This document shows, piece by piece, positions 46,496 to 55,633 of a DNA stretch of 64,000 nt. Below the pieces are notes generated by a model, which was not told where the DNA came from, searched no databases, and saw only the letters and a list, made by a program, of their open reading frames with translations. Where the stretch lies: the NCBI GenBank assembly GCA_016794595.1, contig JAEUJN010000022.1, positions 1-64,000 on the forward strand. The letters run 5' to 3'. The translations under genes and the position numbers were made by a program. Position 1 is the stretch's first letter. Every line of letters begins with the position of its first letter. Source of the DNA: Kineosporiaceae bacterium. Lineage in GTDB: Bacteria; Actinomycetota; Actinomycetes; Actinomycetales; Kineosporiaceae.

Positions 46496-48184
46496 GTGAC
46501 GACCCATCTGTCCGCGACCTTCCGGGCACTGGCCGCAGCCGGCGGCCTGCGCCGGGTGATCCTCGCCTACGCCTTGTACACCCTGGTGGAGATGGCCGTC
46601 TGGCTGGCCGTGGTGCTGTTCGCCTACGACGCCGGGGGCGCCTCCCTCGCCGCCGCCGTGGCCGTCGTCCAGCTGATCCCGGCGGCGGTACTGTCCACTC
46701 CCCTCGCCGGGCTGGCCGACCATGCCTCCCGCGGCCGGGCGCTGGCCGCGGCGCACGGCGCGGTCATGCTCAGCGTGCTCGTCACCGGGCTGGCGATGCT
46801 GGTCCGGGCACCGACCTGGCTGGTGGTGGGAGCCTCCGCCGCCGCGACGGCAGCGATCGCCGTCGTCCGCCCGGTGCACTTCGCGGCCCTGCCGCACCTG
46901 GCGAGCACGCCGGACGACCTGGTCTCGGCCAATGCCCTCTCGTCGGTCGCCGATGGCGTGGCCTGCTTCGCCGGCCCGGCCCTCGCGGGTTTCGCCACGG
47001 CCTGGGTCGGGCCGTGGAGCGTGTTCGCCGGGTCGGCGCTCGCTGGAGTGGCCGCCACCTCGGCCTGCCTGGGCCTGGGCCTGGCGGCGCCTCCCGCTGC
47101 CGAGCAGGACCGGGACGGCGGCTGGCGGGGCGCCGTCCGCGGGCTGACGACGCTCGGCCGGGACGGCGCCACGCTCGCCCTGCTCGGCCTGCTGACCACG
47201 GACTTCATCGTCGCCGGCGCACTGGACGTGCTCGGCATCTCGTACTCGCAAACCGTTCTGGGGCAAGGAGAGTCGGGGGCCGGGCTGCTGATCGGGGCGG
47301 TCGGGATCGGCGGCTTGGCCGGGGCGTTGATCGGCGGTTCGCTCTCGCGCCGCCGCTCGCTCGCCCCGGTGGTGCTCGCGGGCGCCATCACCCAGGGCTG
47401 CGCGATCGCGGCCCTCGCCCTGCTCGGATCCCTGCTGCCGGCGGTCGCCGTGCTCTCCGCGGCCGGGCTGGGCGGGGCCCTGCTGACCGTGGCCGGGCGC
47501 ACCCTGCTGCAACGCGCCACCGACGATCGGGTACTCGCGCGCGTGTTCGCCGTCCAGGAGGGTGCCTCGCTGATCGGGCTGGCCGGCGGTGCGGCGGTGG
47601 CGCCCGCCCTGATCCAATGGCTCTCTCCGGCAGGGGCTTTCGTGCCGCTCGGGCTGGGGACCGCTGGGCTGTGCCTGCTGGCCGTGGTGCTGGTGCGCCG
47701 GCTCGACCGGCGGTCCCTGTTCCTGCCCGTCGAGCTGGGACTGCTCCGCGGCGTGCCGTTCCTGGCGGTGCTGGCGCCCCCCGAACTGGAACGGCTGGCG
47801 CACAGCGCCCGCTGGCTGCATGCCGATCGGGGGGCGGTCGTCGTCCGGCAGGGCGAGCCCGGCGAGCTGTTCCACATCGTGGCCGAGGGCCTGCTCGAGG
47901 TGGACGTGGACGGCGTCCGCCGACCCGACCCGCTCGCCGCCGGGGACGGGTTCGGCGAGATCGCCCTGGTGCACGCCGTGCCCCGCACGGCCACGGTCAC
48001 GGCCTCGACACCCGCCCGCCTGCTCACCCTGCGCGCCGAGGACTTCCTGGCCGCGGTCACCGGCAGCGTGGACGGGCACCGGCTCGCCCATGAGGTGAGC
48101 GCGGACCATCTGAGCCGCGATGGCGACACCAGCCCGTCACCTGCGATCACCCCGTCACCCCCGATCACCAGGAGGAGCACATGA
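46496..48184 (+). CDS. MFS transporter fused to a C-terminal cyclic-nucleotide-binding domain
   Basis: From the GTG at 46496 (GGGAGG upstream) the protein is 562 aa. About twelve helices (residues 15-410) precede a cNMP-binding domain at about 440-530: ADRGAVVVRQGEPGELFHIV, then GDGFGEIALVHAVPRTATV with the phosphate-binding cassette. The cassette has GEIAL and PRTATV, close to the FGE(I/L)AL...RxAT of true cAMP binders. Transport could thus be gated by cAMP or a related nucleotide. A longer frame from 46364 is possible. The 3' end has a repeat of GATCACC/CCGTCACC and overlaps the next start by 4 bp. Confidence 0.87.
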   Translation: MTTHLSATFRALAAAGGLRRVILAYALYTLVEMAVWLAVVLFAYDAGGASLAAAVAVVQLIPAAVLSTPLAGLADHASRGRALAAAHGAVMLSVLVTGLAMLVRAPTWLVVGASAAATAAIAVVRPVHFAALPHLASTPDDLVSANALSSVADGVACFAGPALAGFATAWVGPWSVFAGSALAGVAATSACLGLGLAAPPAAEQDRDGGWRGAVRGLTTLGRDGATLALLGLLTTDFIVAGALDVLGISYSQTVLGQGESGAGLLIGAVGIGGLAGALIGGSLSRRRSLAPVVLAGAITQGCAIAALALLGSLLPAVAVLSAAGLGGALLTVAGRTLLQRATDDRVLARVFAVQEGASLIGLAGGAAVAPALIQWLSPAGAFVPLGLGTAGLCLLAVVLVRRLDRRSLFLPVELGLLRGVPFLAVLAPPELERLAHSARWLHADRGAVVVRQGEPGELFHIVAEGLLEVDVDGVRRPDPLAAGDGFGEIALVHAVPRTATVTASTPARLLTLRAEDFLAAVTGSVDGHRLAHEVSADHLSRDGDTSPSPAITPSPPITRRST

Positions 48185-48876
48185 CAGCCGTGGGAATCAC
48201 CGACCCCCAACCCCCGACCGCCAGCGACGCACGGGTCCGGCGCGCAGCCTCGACGGCTCTGGCGGTGATCGTTGTCCTGGCACCGTTGAGCCAGGTCGCC
48301 GCCGTGCTCGCCTCGTGGGGGCCGTGGGACGACCCGGACCCGGTGGCCTCCGTCTACGCCCACCAGCAGGCGTACGTGACCCGGGCCTGGTTCGGCCAGG
48401 TCGGCGCCCTGACCCTGGCGCCGGCCACCATCGCGATCGGCCTGCTGGCCAAGCGCGGTTCGTCGGTGCTCGCCCTGGTGGGCCTGGTGCTCACCGTGCC
48501 CGGGCTGCTCAACACCGACGGCAATCCCGAGGATCTGCTCTACGGTGCCGCGCGGGCCGGCATCCCGATGGAGTCGGCCCGGGCGGCGTACGAACACCTG
48601 AGCGAGCTGCCGGCCCTCGGGCCGTTCGGCTACTACGCCTACTCGCTGGGCTTCGTCGTCGGAGGGGTGATCCTGGGCGTCGCCCTGTTCCGTGGCCGGA
48701 TCGTGCCGTGGTGGGCCGGCGCGTGCCTGGCGGCGTCCGGCGTGATCGGCCTGCTCGGTCTCCTCACGCCGCTGGGCACGGTGGCCTCGACGCCGGTCGC
48801 GCTGATCGCCTGGGTGCTGGTGACCGTCGCGTTCACCGCCTGCCTCCCGCACCTCGTCCGACCCGAGCGGGCCTGA
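48181..48876 (+). CDS. Integral membrane protein, unknown function
   Basis: A 231-aa protein with six hydrophobic segments. The ATG overlaps the stop of the MFS-cNMP gene (ATGA) and has AGGAGG just upstream, so the pair is cotranscribed and probably linked in function. The central loop LLNTDGNPEDLLYGAARAG and the last helices (WWAGACLAASGVIGLLGLL) resemble DUF4386-like proteins only loosely. Role unknown. Confidence 0.72.
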   Translation: MTAVGITDPQPPTASDARVRRAASTALAVIVVLAPLSQVAAVLASWGPWDDPDPVASVYAHQQAYVTRAWFGQVGALTLAPATIAIGLLAKRGSSVLALVGLVLTVPGLLNTDGNPEDLLYGAARAGIPMESARAAYEHLSELPALGPFGYYAYSLGFVVGGVILGVALFRGRIVPWWAGACLAASGVIGLLGLLTPLGTVASTPVALIAWVLVTVAFTACLPHLVRPERA

Positions 48877-48982
48877 CGCGCGAACAACGGTCCGGTCCTC
48901 GGACATCCGGCAGTGCGGTCGGCGCCGGAGGATGGATGGATGCCCCGAGCAGGATGTGCACGGAACGTCGGGAGGCAGGGCG

Positions 48983-49618
48983 ATGGGAAGCGCAGCGATC
49001 ACGCAGTTCGATCCGGTGGCCCTGGGCCGGCACGAGAATGCGGCCTGGGTGGGGTACTACCGGCGCCAGTGGCGGCTGGTGCTGGGCTCGGCGTGGGGCC
49101 TGGTGCGCAACGGGTTCGGGCTGAACCGGCTACAGAGCGTGCGCGGCGCCTGGTACGTGCTCCGGGCCAACCAGGCCTGGGCCCCCTACCCGGACAACGA
49201 CCCCGAGCGGGCCCGGGAGCTGATGCGCCGCTTCTACGCCCTCGCGGCGCGGGTGCACGGTCTGCCGTTCGATCCCGGGCGGGCCGCCGAGCTGGAGGTC
49301 GACTGGTGGCGGGCACACCGGGTGCTGCAGCACGAACCCAGCCCGTCGAGACGGCACTCCGGGCATGCCGGGCATTCCGATGACGTCGAGGACGCCGAGC
49401 TGGTGGCCTCGCTGACCGCGCTGTACGCCTACGTCTACGACGCCGCGCCGGCGGCGGTCCGTCCCGCGGCGCAACTGCGCTCGCGCGCCATGCAGCTCAG
49501 CGACGCGTGGGTCGCCCGGGGCTGCGATCCGCTGGATCCCGCACTGCGGGAACAGCAGAACACTCTGGTCGCCTCCTACCGCTCACTGCGCCGAGCCGTC
49601 GAACCCTCGTCCGGTTGA
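48983..49618 (+). CDS. Hypothetical cytosolic protein
   Basis: A 211-aa soluble protein starting at the ATG at 48983 with GGAGG upstream. It is rich in Trp/Tyr/Arg near the N-terminus (GYYRRQWRLVLGSAWGLVRNG), and the rest is helical with a His-rich spot (RRHSGHAGHSDD) near residue 133. No domain is recognised. Its 3' end overlaps the convergent nucleoside hydrolase gene by 43 bp. Confidence 0.68.
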   Translation: MGSAAITQFDPVALGRHENAAWVGYYRRQWRLVLGSAWGLVRNGFGLNRLQSVRGAWYVLRANQAWAPYPDNDPERARELMRRFYALAARVHGLPFDPGRAAELEVDWWRAHRVLQHEPSPSRRHSGHAGHSDDVEDAELVASLTALYAYVYDAAPAAVRPAAQLRSRAMQLSDAWVARGCDPLDPALREQQNTLVASYRSLRRAVEPSSG

Positions 49619-50640
49619 GCGTCCGGCGTCGCACCCACGGTGGCGAGCCAGGTGCGCGCGTACCGGTCGCCGTCCACGGCCAGGGCGACGTCGATCACGG
49701 CCGGGGCCAGTCCGTGCGGGTCGTGGGCGTGGTCGAGGCCCGTCTCGCGCTGGTCGACCACGGTCTGGCCGCGGGTCCAGGTTCCGGCCAGTTCGATCCG
49801 CACCGGGAGCCGCCGCGTGGTCAGGCCACCCGGGTCGAGGACGGCGCAGACCGCTCCGGCGTCCCCGATCGTCGCGTCGTCCTCGGCGAACCGGCGGCAC
49901 TGGAAGTCGATCAGCGCGCCCGCCAGGCGCGCCACCGCGGACGGCGCGGCCATGAGATCGGCTGCCCGAGAACGGCTCACACGTGGCGCGTAGAAGACGT
50001 CCAGGCCGTACATGGTGACCGGGACGCCCAGGCCCGCCGCGGCGTCCAGCACGATCGCGGCCGACTCGGGATCGTGCCAGACGTTGAACTCGGCGGCTGC
50101 GGTGGCGTTGCCGACCAGCGCCGCACCGCCCATGAAGACGATCCGCTCCAGACCGCGGGCCACCTGGGGGTGGGTGCGCAGCAAGAGAGCGATGTTCGTC
50201 ATGGGGGCCAGGGGCACCAGCGTCACCCGCTCCCCCGCCTCGGCGGCCGCCAGCAGCACGTCCCGCAGCAGGTCGACCGCGTGCCGCGGATCCGCAGACC
50301 GGGTCGACGTCACCCAGCCCGCCGGCTCGAGATCACCCATGCCGTCCTCGCCGTGCACGTGGCGGGCGGGTCGGGCCGGCTCCAGCAGCGGCCGGTCGAC
50401 CCCACGGGCTACCGGGACGTCGCCACGCCCGGCGACGTCGAGCACGGTCAGGGTGTTGGTGACCACCTGATCGACTGCGGCGTTGCCCGCCACACAGGTC
50501 ACCGCGCGCAGGTCCAGGCCGGGGTGACGTGCGGCGAGCAGGACGGCGCAGGCGTCGTCCACGCCGGTGTCGACGTCCAGCACGATCGGGATGGGTCCCG
50601 CCGGCGAACCGGCGCCGCCGAAGGCCGCTTCCGCTGTCAT
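49576..50640 (-). CDS. Inosine-uridine-type nucleoside hydrolase
   Basis: From the ATG at 50640 the protein is 354 aa. The calcium site DVDTGVDDA has Asp22, Asp24, Asp28 and Asp29, close to the canonical DTDPGxDDA. The other signatures are VTLVPLAPMTNIALLL, FMGG and AEFNVWHDPESAAIVL, and DAGAVCAVLDP near the end supplies the late metal Asp. It hydrolyses ribonucleosides to base and ribose for salvage. Pro to Thr at position 25 of the first motif is unusual. It is divergent from the thioredoxin gene. Confidence 0.92.
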   Translation of the reverse strand: MTAEAAFGGAGSPAGPIPIVLDVDTGVDDACAVLLAARHPGLDLRAVTCVAGNAAVDQVVTNTLTVLDVAGRGDVPVARGVDRPLLEPARPARHVHGEDGMGDLEPAGWVTSTRSADPRHAVDLLRDVLLAAAEAGERVTLVPLAPMTNIALLLRTHPQVARGLERIVFMGGAALVGNATAAAEFNVWHDPESAAIVLDAAAGLGVPVTMYGLDVFYAPRVSRSRAADLMAAPSAVARLAGALIDFQCRRFAEDDATIGDAGAVCAVLDPGGLTTRRLPVRIELAGTWTRGQTVVDQRETGLDHAHDPHGLAPAVIDVALAVDGDRYARTWLATVGATPDAQPDEGSTARRSER

Positions 50641-50664
50641 GACCGGCGAGTCTAGGTTTCGGGC

Positions 50665-51090
50665 ATGGCCTCTCGCGTCACCCCGTGCCCGGACTGTGGC
50701 ACCAAGAACCGGGTCCCGGTCGGCTCGGCCGGTCGCCCGCGCTGCGCCTCCTGTCACGCCGATCTGCCCTGGCTGGTCGATGCCACGGACGCCGAGCTGG
50801 CCTCGGCCCTGTCCACCTCGCAGTTGGTGCTGGTCGATCTGTGGGCGCCCTGGTGCGGACCGTGCCGGATGGTCGCCCCGGTACTCGAGCGGCTCGCCGT
50901 CCGCTACGCCGGCCAGGTCAAGGTGGTCAAGGTCAACGTGGACGACAACCCGCTGGCGGCCCGGCGGTTCGGGGCCAGCAGCATCCCCACCCTGGCCTTC
51001 GTGCGCGACGACGAGACCGTGGGGCGGATCGTCGGCGCCCAGCCGGAACCCGTTCTCGTGCAGCGGATCAACGCGCTGCTGGCAGGCTGA
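50665..51090 (+). CDS. Thioredoxin with N-terminal zinc ribbon (TrxC/Trx2 type)
   Basis: A 141-aa protein. An N-terminal zinc ribbon (Cys8, Cys11, Cys27, Cys30) is followed by a thioredoxin fold with redox-active Cys64-Gly-Pro-Cys67 in APWCGPC and cis-Pro in SSIPTLAFV. The ribbon-plus-Trx layout is that of E. coli Trx2, which is oxidative-stress-linked. The stop codon abuts the convergent aminotransferase stop with no gap. Confidence 0.94.
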   Translation: MASRVTPCPDCGTKNRVPVGSAGRPRCASCHADLPWLVDATDAELASALSTSQLVLVDLWAPWCGPCRMVAPVLERLAVRYAGQVKVVKVNVDDNPLAARRFGASSIPTLAFVRDDETVGRIVGAQPEPVLVQRINALLAG

Positions 51091-52398
51091 TCAGGCAGCT
51101 GCCAGGCAGGCGGTGATCGCCTCGTCGATGATGCTCACGGCGAGGTCGATCTCCTCGTGGGTGACGGTGAGCGGCGGCGCCATCCGGAAGCAGTTGGTCT
51201 GCGACCCGTCGCCCTTGACGATGTTCATCGACAACCCGCGCCGCAGGCACTCCTCGGTCACCGCCGCCCCGAGCGCGTTGGCCGGGGCCTTGGAGTCGGC
51301 GTCGGTGATCAGCTCGAGGCCCACCAGGAGTCCGCGACCGCGGACGTCGCCGATCTGCTCGTGCCGCCTCGCCAGCTCCCACAACGCGTCCGTCAGGTAG
51401 ACCCCCATGACCTGTGCCCGGGCCGCGAGATCGTCCTGTTCGAGGGCGTCGAGTACGGCCAGTCCGACCGTGGCCAGCATCGGGTCGTTGACGTGAGTGG
51501 TGATGTGCAGCATGCCTGCGTCCACACACGCCTGCTCGATCGCGGCCGAGGTGACGGTGGCGCCCACGGGAACACCCCCGCCCAGGGTCTTGGACATGGT
51601 CAGGAAGTCCGGCACCACGCCCTCGGCGATCGAGGCGAACAGGGCACCGGTGCGGCCCAGACCGGTCTGGGCCTCGTCGACGATCAGTGCCATGCCGCGC
51701 CGCTCGCACTGCTGTTTCGCCTGTGCCAGGTATCCCTCCGGCAACGGGATCACCCCACCGGTGGACAGCACGGGTTCGACGATCATGGCCGCCGGTGAGC
51801 CGACGGTCTGGGCATCGACCATCTCGAAACCCAGTCGCAGACAGGCCAGTTCACAGGTGTCGCGCCGCATCGCCAGCGGACAGCGGTAGCAGTACGGCGC
51901 CGGGACGGCATACGAGCCGGGCATCAGCGGGCCGTTCCCCTTGTGGCCCATGGAGAACGTGACCGAGTTGGTGCCCGCGAGCAACCCGTGGAAGCTGCGG
52001 GTCAGGCCGACGACCTCGAAGCCGCCGGTGAACACCTTGGCCATCCGCAGCGCGAACTCGTTGGTCTCCGAACCGGTGCTGAGCACGATGGTGCGATCGA
52101 GCGGGTCGGGCAGCAGCTCGGCCAGGCGGCGCGCCAGCTCGAGCACGTCCTCGTGCAGCATCCAGGAGTTCAGGTGGACGGCGGTGCGCATCGAGCGCTC
52201 GATCGCCTCCAGCACCCGCGGGTGGTTGTGCCCGAGCGTGGAACTGATCTGCCCCGAGGTGAAGTCGAGCACCCGGCGTCCGTCGGTGGTGAACACCCAC
52301 GACCCCTCGGCCCGCTCGACCACGAACGGGGCGAAGGAGCCGGCGTACCGGATCAGGTACTGCTCTCGCGGGTCGCCCGAACTCGTTGCCACACCCAT
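51091..52398 (-). CDS. Class III PLP-dependent aminotransferase
   Basis: A 435-aa fold-type I enzyme. It has STGSETNEFALRMAK near residue 107 binding the PLP phosphate, IVDEAQTGLGRTG near 237 holding the pyridine-binding Asp, and the Schiff-base Lys in LTMSKTLGGGVPVGA near 268. The mid-loop PYCYRCPLAMRRDTCELACL is rich in Cys. Class III covers omega-amino acid, acetylornithine and dialkylglycine enzymes; GABA transamination would fit GabD2 encoded at 25 kb, but the genes are not linked. Substrate uncertain. Confidence 0.85.
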   Translation of the reverse strand: MGVATSSGDPREQYLIRYAGSFAPFVVERAEGSWVFTTDGRRVLDFTSGQISSTLGHNHPRVLEAIERSMRTAVHLNSWMLHEDVLELARRLAELLPDPLDRTIVLSTGSETNEFALRMAKVFTGGFEVVGLTRSFHGLLAGTNSVTFSMGHKGNGPLMPGSYAVPAPYCYRCPLAMRRDTCELACLRLGFEMVDAQTVGSPAAMIVEPVLSTGGVIPLPEGYLAQAKQQCERRGMALIVDEAQTGLGRTGALFASIAEGVVPDFLTMSKTLGGGVPVGATVTSAAIEQACVDAGMLHITTHVNDPMLATVGLAVLDALEQDDLAARAQVMGVYLTDALWELARRHEQIGDVRGRGLLVGLELITDADSKAPANALGAAVTEECLRRGLSMNIVKGDGSQTNCFRMAPPLTVTHEEIDLAVSIIDEAITACLAAA

Positions 52399-52449
52399 GA
52401 TCTTCTCCTCGACGACCGCCCGGACCCCGCCGCGCTAGCCTGGCACGCC

Positions 52450-52986
52450 ATGGCAACCCAACGCATCGACACCCCGCCGACCGGGGACGAGATCACGCTG
52501 CTGCGCAGTTTCCTGAACTACTACCGCGCGACGGTGCGGATGAAGGCCGAGGGCCTGGACGCCGCCCAACTGGCCACCCGGCTCGGGCCGTCCGATCTCA
52601 CCCTCGGGGGCCTGCTGAAACACCTCGCCCTGGTCGAGCACAGCTGGTTCCGGTATCGGGTGATCGGCGGGGAGTACGCCGCCCCGTGGAGCCAGGCCGA
52701 CTGGGAGGCCGACCACGACTGGGAACTGCACTCGGCGGCGCAGGACTCGCCGGAGGAGCTGTTCGCCCTGTTCGACGCGGCGATCGCCGACAGTGAGGCG
52801 ATCCTGGACGACGTGCTGGCCTCGGCGGACGGCCCGGCCCTGGACCGGCTCATCCAGCGCGACAGCTACCGCGGGGACCGGCCGAGCCTGCGCTGGGTCC
52901 TGATCCACCTGATCGAGGAGTACGCCCGGCACGCCGGCCACGCCGACCTGATCCGCGAGTCGATCGACGGCGCGACCGGCGACTGA
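52450..52986 (+). CDS. DinB/DUF664 family protein
   Basis: A 178-aa four-helix-bundle protein of the mini-DinB (DUF664) group. The metal-binding His residues lie in LLKHLALVEHSWF (near residue 60) and EEYARHAGHADLIRE near 160. Actinobacterial members are thiol-dependent S-transferase-like enzymes that use mycothiol for detoxification or ring isomerisation. The ATG at 52450 is chosen over the long upstream frame, which runs antisense through the aminotransferase gene. Confidence 0.88.
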   Translation: MATQRIDTPPTGDEITLLRSFLNYYRATVRMKAEGLDAAQLATRLGPSDLTLGGLLKHLALVEHSWFRYRVIGGEYAAPWSQADWEADHDWELHSAAQDSPEELFALFDAAIADSEAILDDVLASADGPALDRLIQRDSYRGDRPSLRWVLIHLIEEYARHAGHADLIRESIDGATGD

Positions 52987-52992
52987 CCCGAG

Positions 52993-53907
52993 CTACTCGG
53001 GCACCTGTACCCCCGACGGCCCACTCGACGTCCCGTTCCGGGCCTCGCGGGGGGCGCCGACCCGGTCCCAGATCCGTGACCGCTCGGCCACCGTCCAGGA
53101 CTCGGTGGTCAGGCCGAACTCGTCGGCGAGGATGGCGAACCACTCCGACGGCGAGGCCACGGACCGCTCGTGGCGCCCCGCGGAGTCGACGGTGTAGCGA
53201 ACCCGCCCGAGCAGTCCCTCGACCCGGTCGGCCTCGCGCCGCATGACGTGCAGGGTCCGGGTGAACCCCGAGGTGGGCGACGTGGACAGCTCCACGTGCC
53301 GGGGGACGAAGGCGCTCATCGACGCCGGGGTGAGCTCGAAGGTCATGTCGCAGAACGACCTCTGGGCCGGATCGTGCACCAGGCGCCACCGCCCGCCGCC
53401 CAGGTCGATCAGCTCGTAGGTGAACGGCCCCTGGCCGAACCTCCCGGGGCGCAGCGGGACCGGTGCGTGCAGCAGGTCACCGAGCCCGCAGTCCGCCAGC
53501 CAGGTCAGCCCCTCCAGGCTCACCGTGAGCACGAGGTGGTTGCCGAGCGCGGCCTCGACGTCCTGCTCCGGGGTGCCCCGAACCCCTCCGCGATGCCGGC
53601 GGACGTCGAAGCCGAGCGCCGCGAGCAGCGCCGCCAGGGCTCCGTTGTGGTGATAGCAGTAGCCGCCGCCCCCGGTCACGAACCTCCTCGCCGCCTGGAC
53701 CGGGTCGATCCCCGGGGGTCGCCCGGCGTAGGTGTCCAGGTACTCGTAGGCGATCCGCTCGACCTGGGCAGTGTGGACGGCGCGCAGCAGCTGGGCCGTG
53801 GGCGGGCCCGGTGGAACCCCCAGCCTGGCGAGGTAGGCAGTGACCAGGTCCGCAGGCAGCGGCACCACCTGCGCGCCGTCCGGGTCGATTCGAGGGGGCC
53901 CTTCCAC
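52993..53907 (-). CDS. Arylamine N-acetyltransferase
   Basis: A 304-aa NAT with the Cys-His-Asp triad: Cys84 in GGYCYHHN, His124 in GNHLVL and Asp139 in LADCGLGD. It transfers acetyl or propionyl groups from CoA to arylamines and hydrazines. Two positions differ from the usual RGGYCFEHN (Arg to Gly, Glu to His), so substrate preference may differ. It is convergent with the DinB gene. In mycobacteria nat lies with cholesterol-catabolism genes; none are seen here. Confidence 0.9.
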   Translation of the reverse strand: MEGPPRIDPDGAQVVPLPADLVTAYLARLGVPPGPPTAQLLRAVHTAQVERIAYEYLDTYAGRPPGIDPVQAARRFVTGGGGYCYHHNGALAALLAALGFDVRRHRGGVRGTPEQDVEAALGNHLVLTVSLEGLTWLADCGLGDLLHAPVPLRPGRFGQGPFTYELIDLGGGRWRLVHDPAQRSFCDMTFELTPASMSAFVPRHVELSTSPTSGFTRTLHVMRREADRVEGLLGRVRYTVDSAGRHERSVASPSEWFAILADEFGLTTESWTVAERSRIWDRVGAPREARNGTSSGPSGVQVPE

Positions 53908-54024
53908 CCGAGCGACCCTGCCACACCCAGCCGACCCCGATCCCCCTCGCAGAACCCCGTCGTCTCACATGCCGAGAGCCCTCGATCGGGCTATGGACGC
54001 ACCCCGGGAACGCTGCGTACCCTT

Positions 54025-54150
54025 GTGGTCACGGTCAAGAGCGCCAGCGACAAGCCCCGGCTCGCTGGCCGGCAACCCTCCTCCGCGGTGGGGTGCTCCG
54101 GGTGACGACCAGGTCCGCATCATGACCGGTGCGGGCAAGCGCGGACCCGC
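54025..54150 (+). ncRNA. SAM-IV riboswitch
   Basis: The aptamer core is easy to follow: P1 from GGTC (54027-54030) and GACC (54107-54110); P2 from CCAGCG (54044-54049) and CGCTGG (54063-54068), followed by the conserved CCGGCAACCCTCC; P3 from CCCTCC with GGTGGGG (54087-54093); and GCCCCGG (54054-54060) with CCGGG (54098-54102) for the pseudoknot. SAM-IV is an actinobacterial relative of SAM-I. Downstream stems GGTCCGC/GCGGACC (54112-54118, 54141-54147) and CCCGCT-GCG-AGCGGG end near the ribosome binding site, suggesting translational control. Confidence 0.88.
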
Positions 54151-54185
54151 TGCGAGCGGGCCCCTGGCTCCTCGGGAGTGCTCCG

Positions 54186-55532
54186 ATGTCCGTCACCACC
54201 CTCCCCTCGTCTGCCACGCTGTCCCCCACGTCCTCCCCGGTGGCCACGGTCTGCGACGACCTGCTCGTGCCCACCCTCAACGGGCCGGTCGACTTCGCCA
54301 ACCTGGACCACGCGGCGTCCACCCCCGCCCTGGCCGCCGTCAAGGATGCGGTGGACCGCACCCTGCGCACCTACTCCTCGGTGCACCGCGGCAACGGCTA
54401 CGCCAGCAGGGTGACCAGCCGGTGGTACGAGCTCGCCCGAGCCGAGATCGCCGCCTTCGTCGGTGCCCGCCGGGACGACAGCGTGATCTTCACCCGCACC
54501 ACCACCGACTCCTGGGCCCTGCTCGCCCACGCCCTGCCCGCCCACACCGCGGTGTTCGTCTTCGCCACCGAGCACCACTCGACCCTGCTGCCCTGGGGCG
54601 AGCACCGCACCGTCACCCTGCCCATCCCGGGATGCGTCCCCGAGGCCCTGGGCACGCTGGAGGCCGCCCTGGCCGCCGACGCCGCAACGTCCGGCTCGCA
54701 GCACCGGCTGGTCGTCCTGTGCGGCGCCTCGAACGTCACCGGCGAGATCTGGCCGATCGAGCGCTTCGTCCGGGTGGCCCGCCGGTACGGCGCCCGGGTG
54801 GCCGTGGACGCCGCCCAGCTCGCCCCGCACCGCCGGATCGACCTGGCCGAGGCGGACGTCGACTACGTCGCGTTCTCCGGCCACAAGCTGTACGCCCCCT
54901 TCGGCACCGGCGTGCTCGCCGGGCGGGCCGACTGGCTGGACGCCGCAGCCCCCTACCTGGTCGGCGGCGGCGCGACCTCGCAGGTCCGGCCGGGCGCTGG
55001 AGCGCCCCGCGCGACCTGGGCGGCCGGCGCCGCCCGGCACGAGGGCGGCAGCCCGAACGTGATCGGCGCCGTGGCTCTGGCCGCCGCCTGTTCCACGCTG
55101 CGCCGTCACTGGTCGGCCGTCGAACGGTACGAGGCCACCCTGACCGCCAGGCTCCGTGAGGGACTGGAGGCGATCCCCGGAGTGCGCACGTGGTCGATCT
55201 TCGACCGGGACAGCGTCGACCGGGTGGGAGTGGTGGCCTTCACGGTGGCCGGCCTGGACTCCGGTGACGTCTCGGCGACCTTGTCCTTCGAGCACGGGAT
55301 CGGGGTGCGGGACGGCAAGTTCTGTGCCCACCTGCTCACCGACCACCTGCTCGCCGCCGTCCCGCAGGGCACCGCCGTGCGCGCGAGCGTCGGCCTCGCC
55401 ACCACGACCGAGCATGTCGAGCGACTGATCGCGGCCGTGGCGGAGCTGGCGGAGCGCGTGCGACGCGACCCCGCCGGCTGGGTCCCGCCGGCCGACCCCG
55501 GCGCCGAGCTGGAGGCTCCCCGGCCCTGGTGA
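54186..55532 (+). CDS. Class V aminotransferase (cysteine desulfurase-like), SAM-IV-controlled
   Basis: A 448-aa fold-type I PLP enzyme. PLP-stacking His131 lies in EHHSTLLPW, Asp208 in VAVDAAQLAP, and Schiff-base Lys234 in SGHKLYAPFG. The overall pattern (NLDHAASTPAL start, RTTTDSWALLAHAL) is near SufS/Csd-type desulfurases, but no obvious catalytic Cys loop is seen near the expected position. The ATG at 54186 has GGGAG upstream, which lies in the riboswitch expression platform. Control by S-adenosylmethionine suggests a role in sulfur amino acid supply or recycling. No Suf or Isc gene is nearby. Confidence 0.87.
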   Translation: MSVTTLPSSATLSPTSSPVATVCDDLLVPTLNGPVDFANLDHAASTPALAAVKDAVDRTLRTYSSVHRGNGYASRVTSRWYELARAEIAAFVGARRDDSVIFTRTTTDSWALLAHALPAHTAVFVFATEHHSTLLPWGEHRTVTLPIPGCVPEALGTLEAALAADAATSGSQHRLVVLCGASNVTGEIWPIERFVRVARRYGARVAVDAAQLAPHRRIDLAEADVDYVAFSGHKLYAPFGTGVLAGRADWLDAAAPYLVGGGATSQVRPGAGAPRATWAAGAARHEGGSPNVIGAVALAAACSTLRRHWSAVERYEATLTARLREGLEAIPGVRTWSIFDRDSVDRVGVVAFTVAGLDSGDVSATLSFEHGIGVRDGKFCAHLLTDHLLAAVPQGTAVRASVGLATTTEHVERLIAAVAELAERVRRDPAGWVPPADPGAELEAPRPW

Positions 55533-55633
55533 TCCGTCTGCTGGCGTAGGTCTCGATCATCACAGGCTCAAATCTGGGCTGACGCCGCACCCGGGCTCCC
55601 GTCGGACGCCATCGATTCGCTAGGTTCGCGATC

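Noticed and set aside
54025-54150. SAM-I or cobalamin riboswitch as alternative
   Set aside because: The pseudoknot arrangement and the stem after P1 fit SAM-IV; the cobalamin B12-box is absent.
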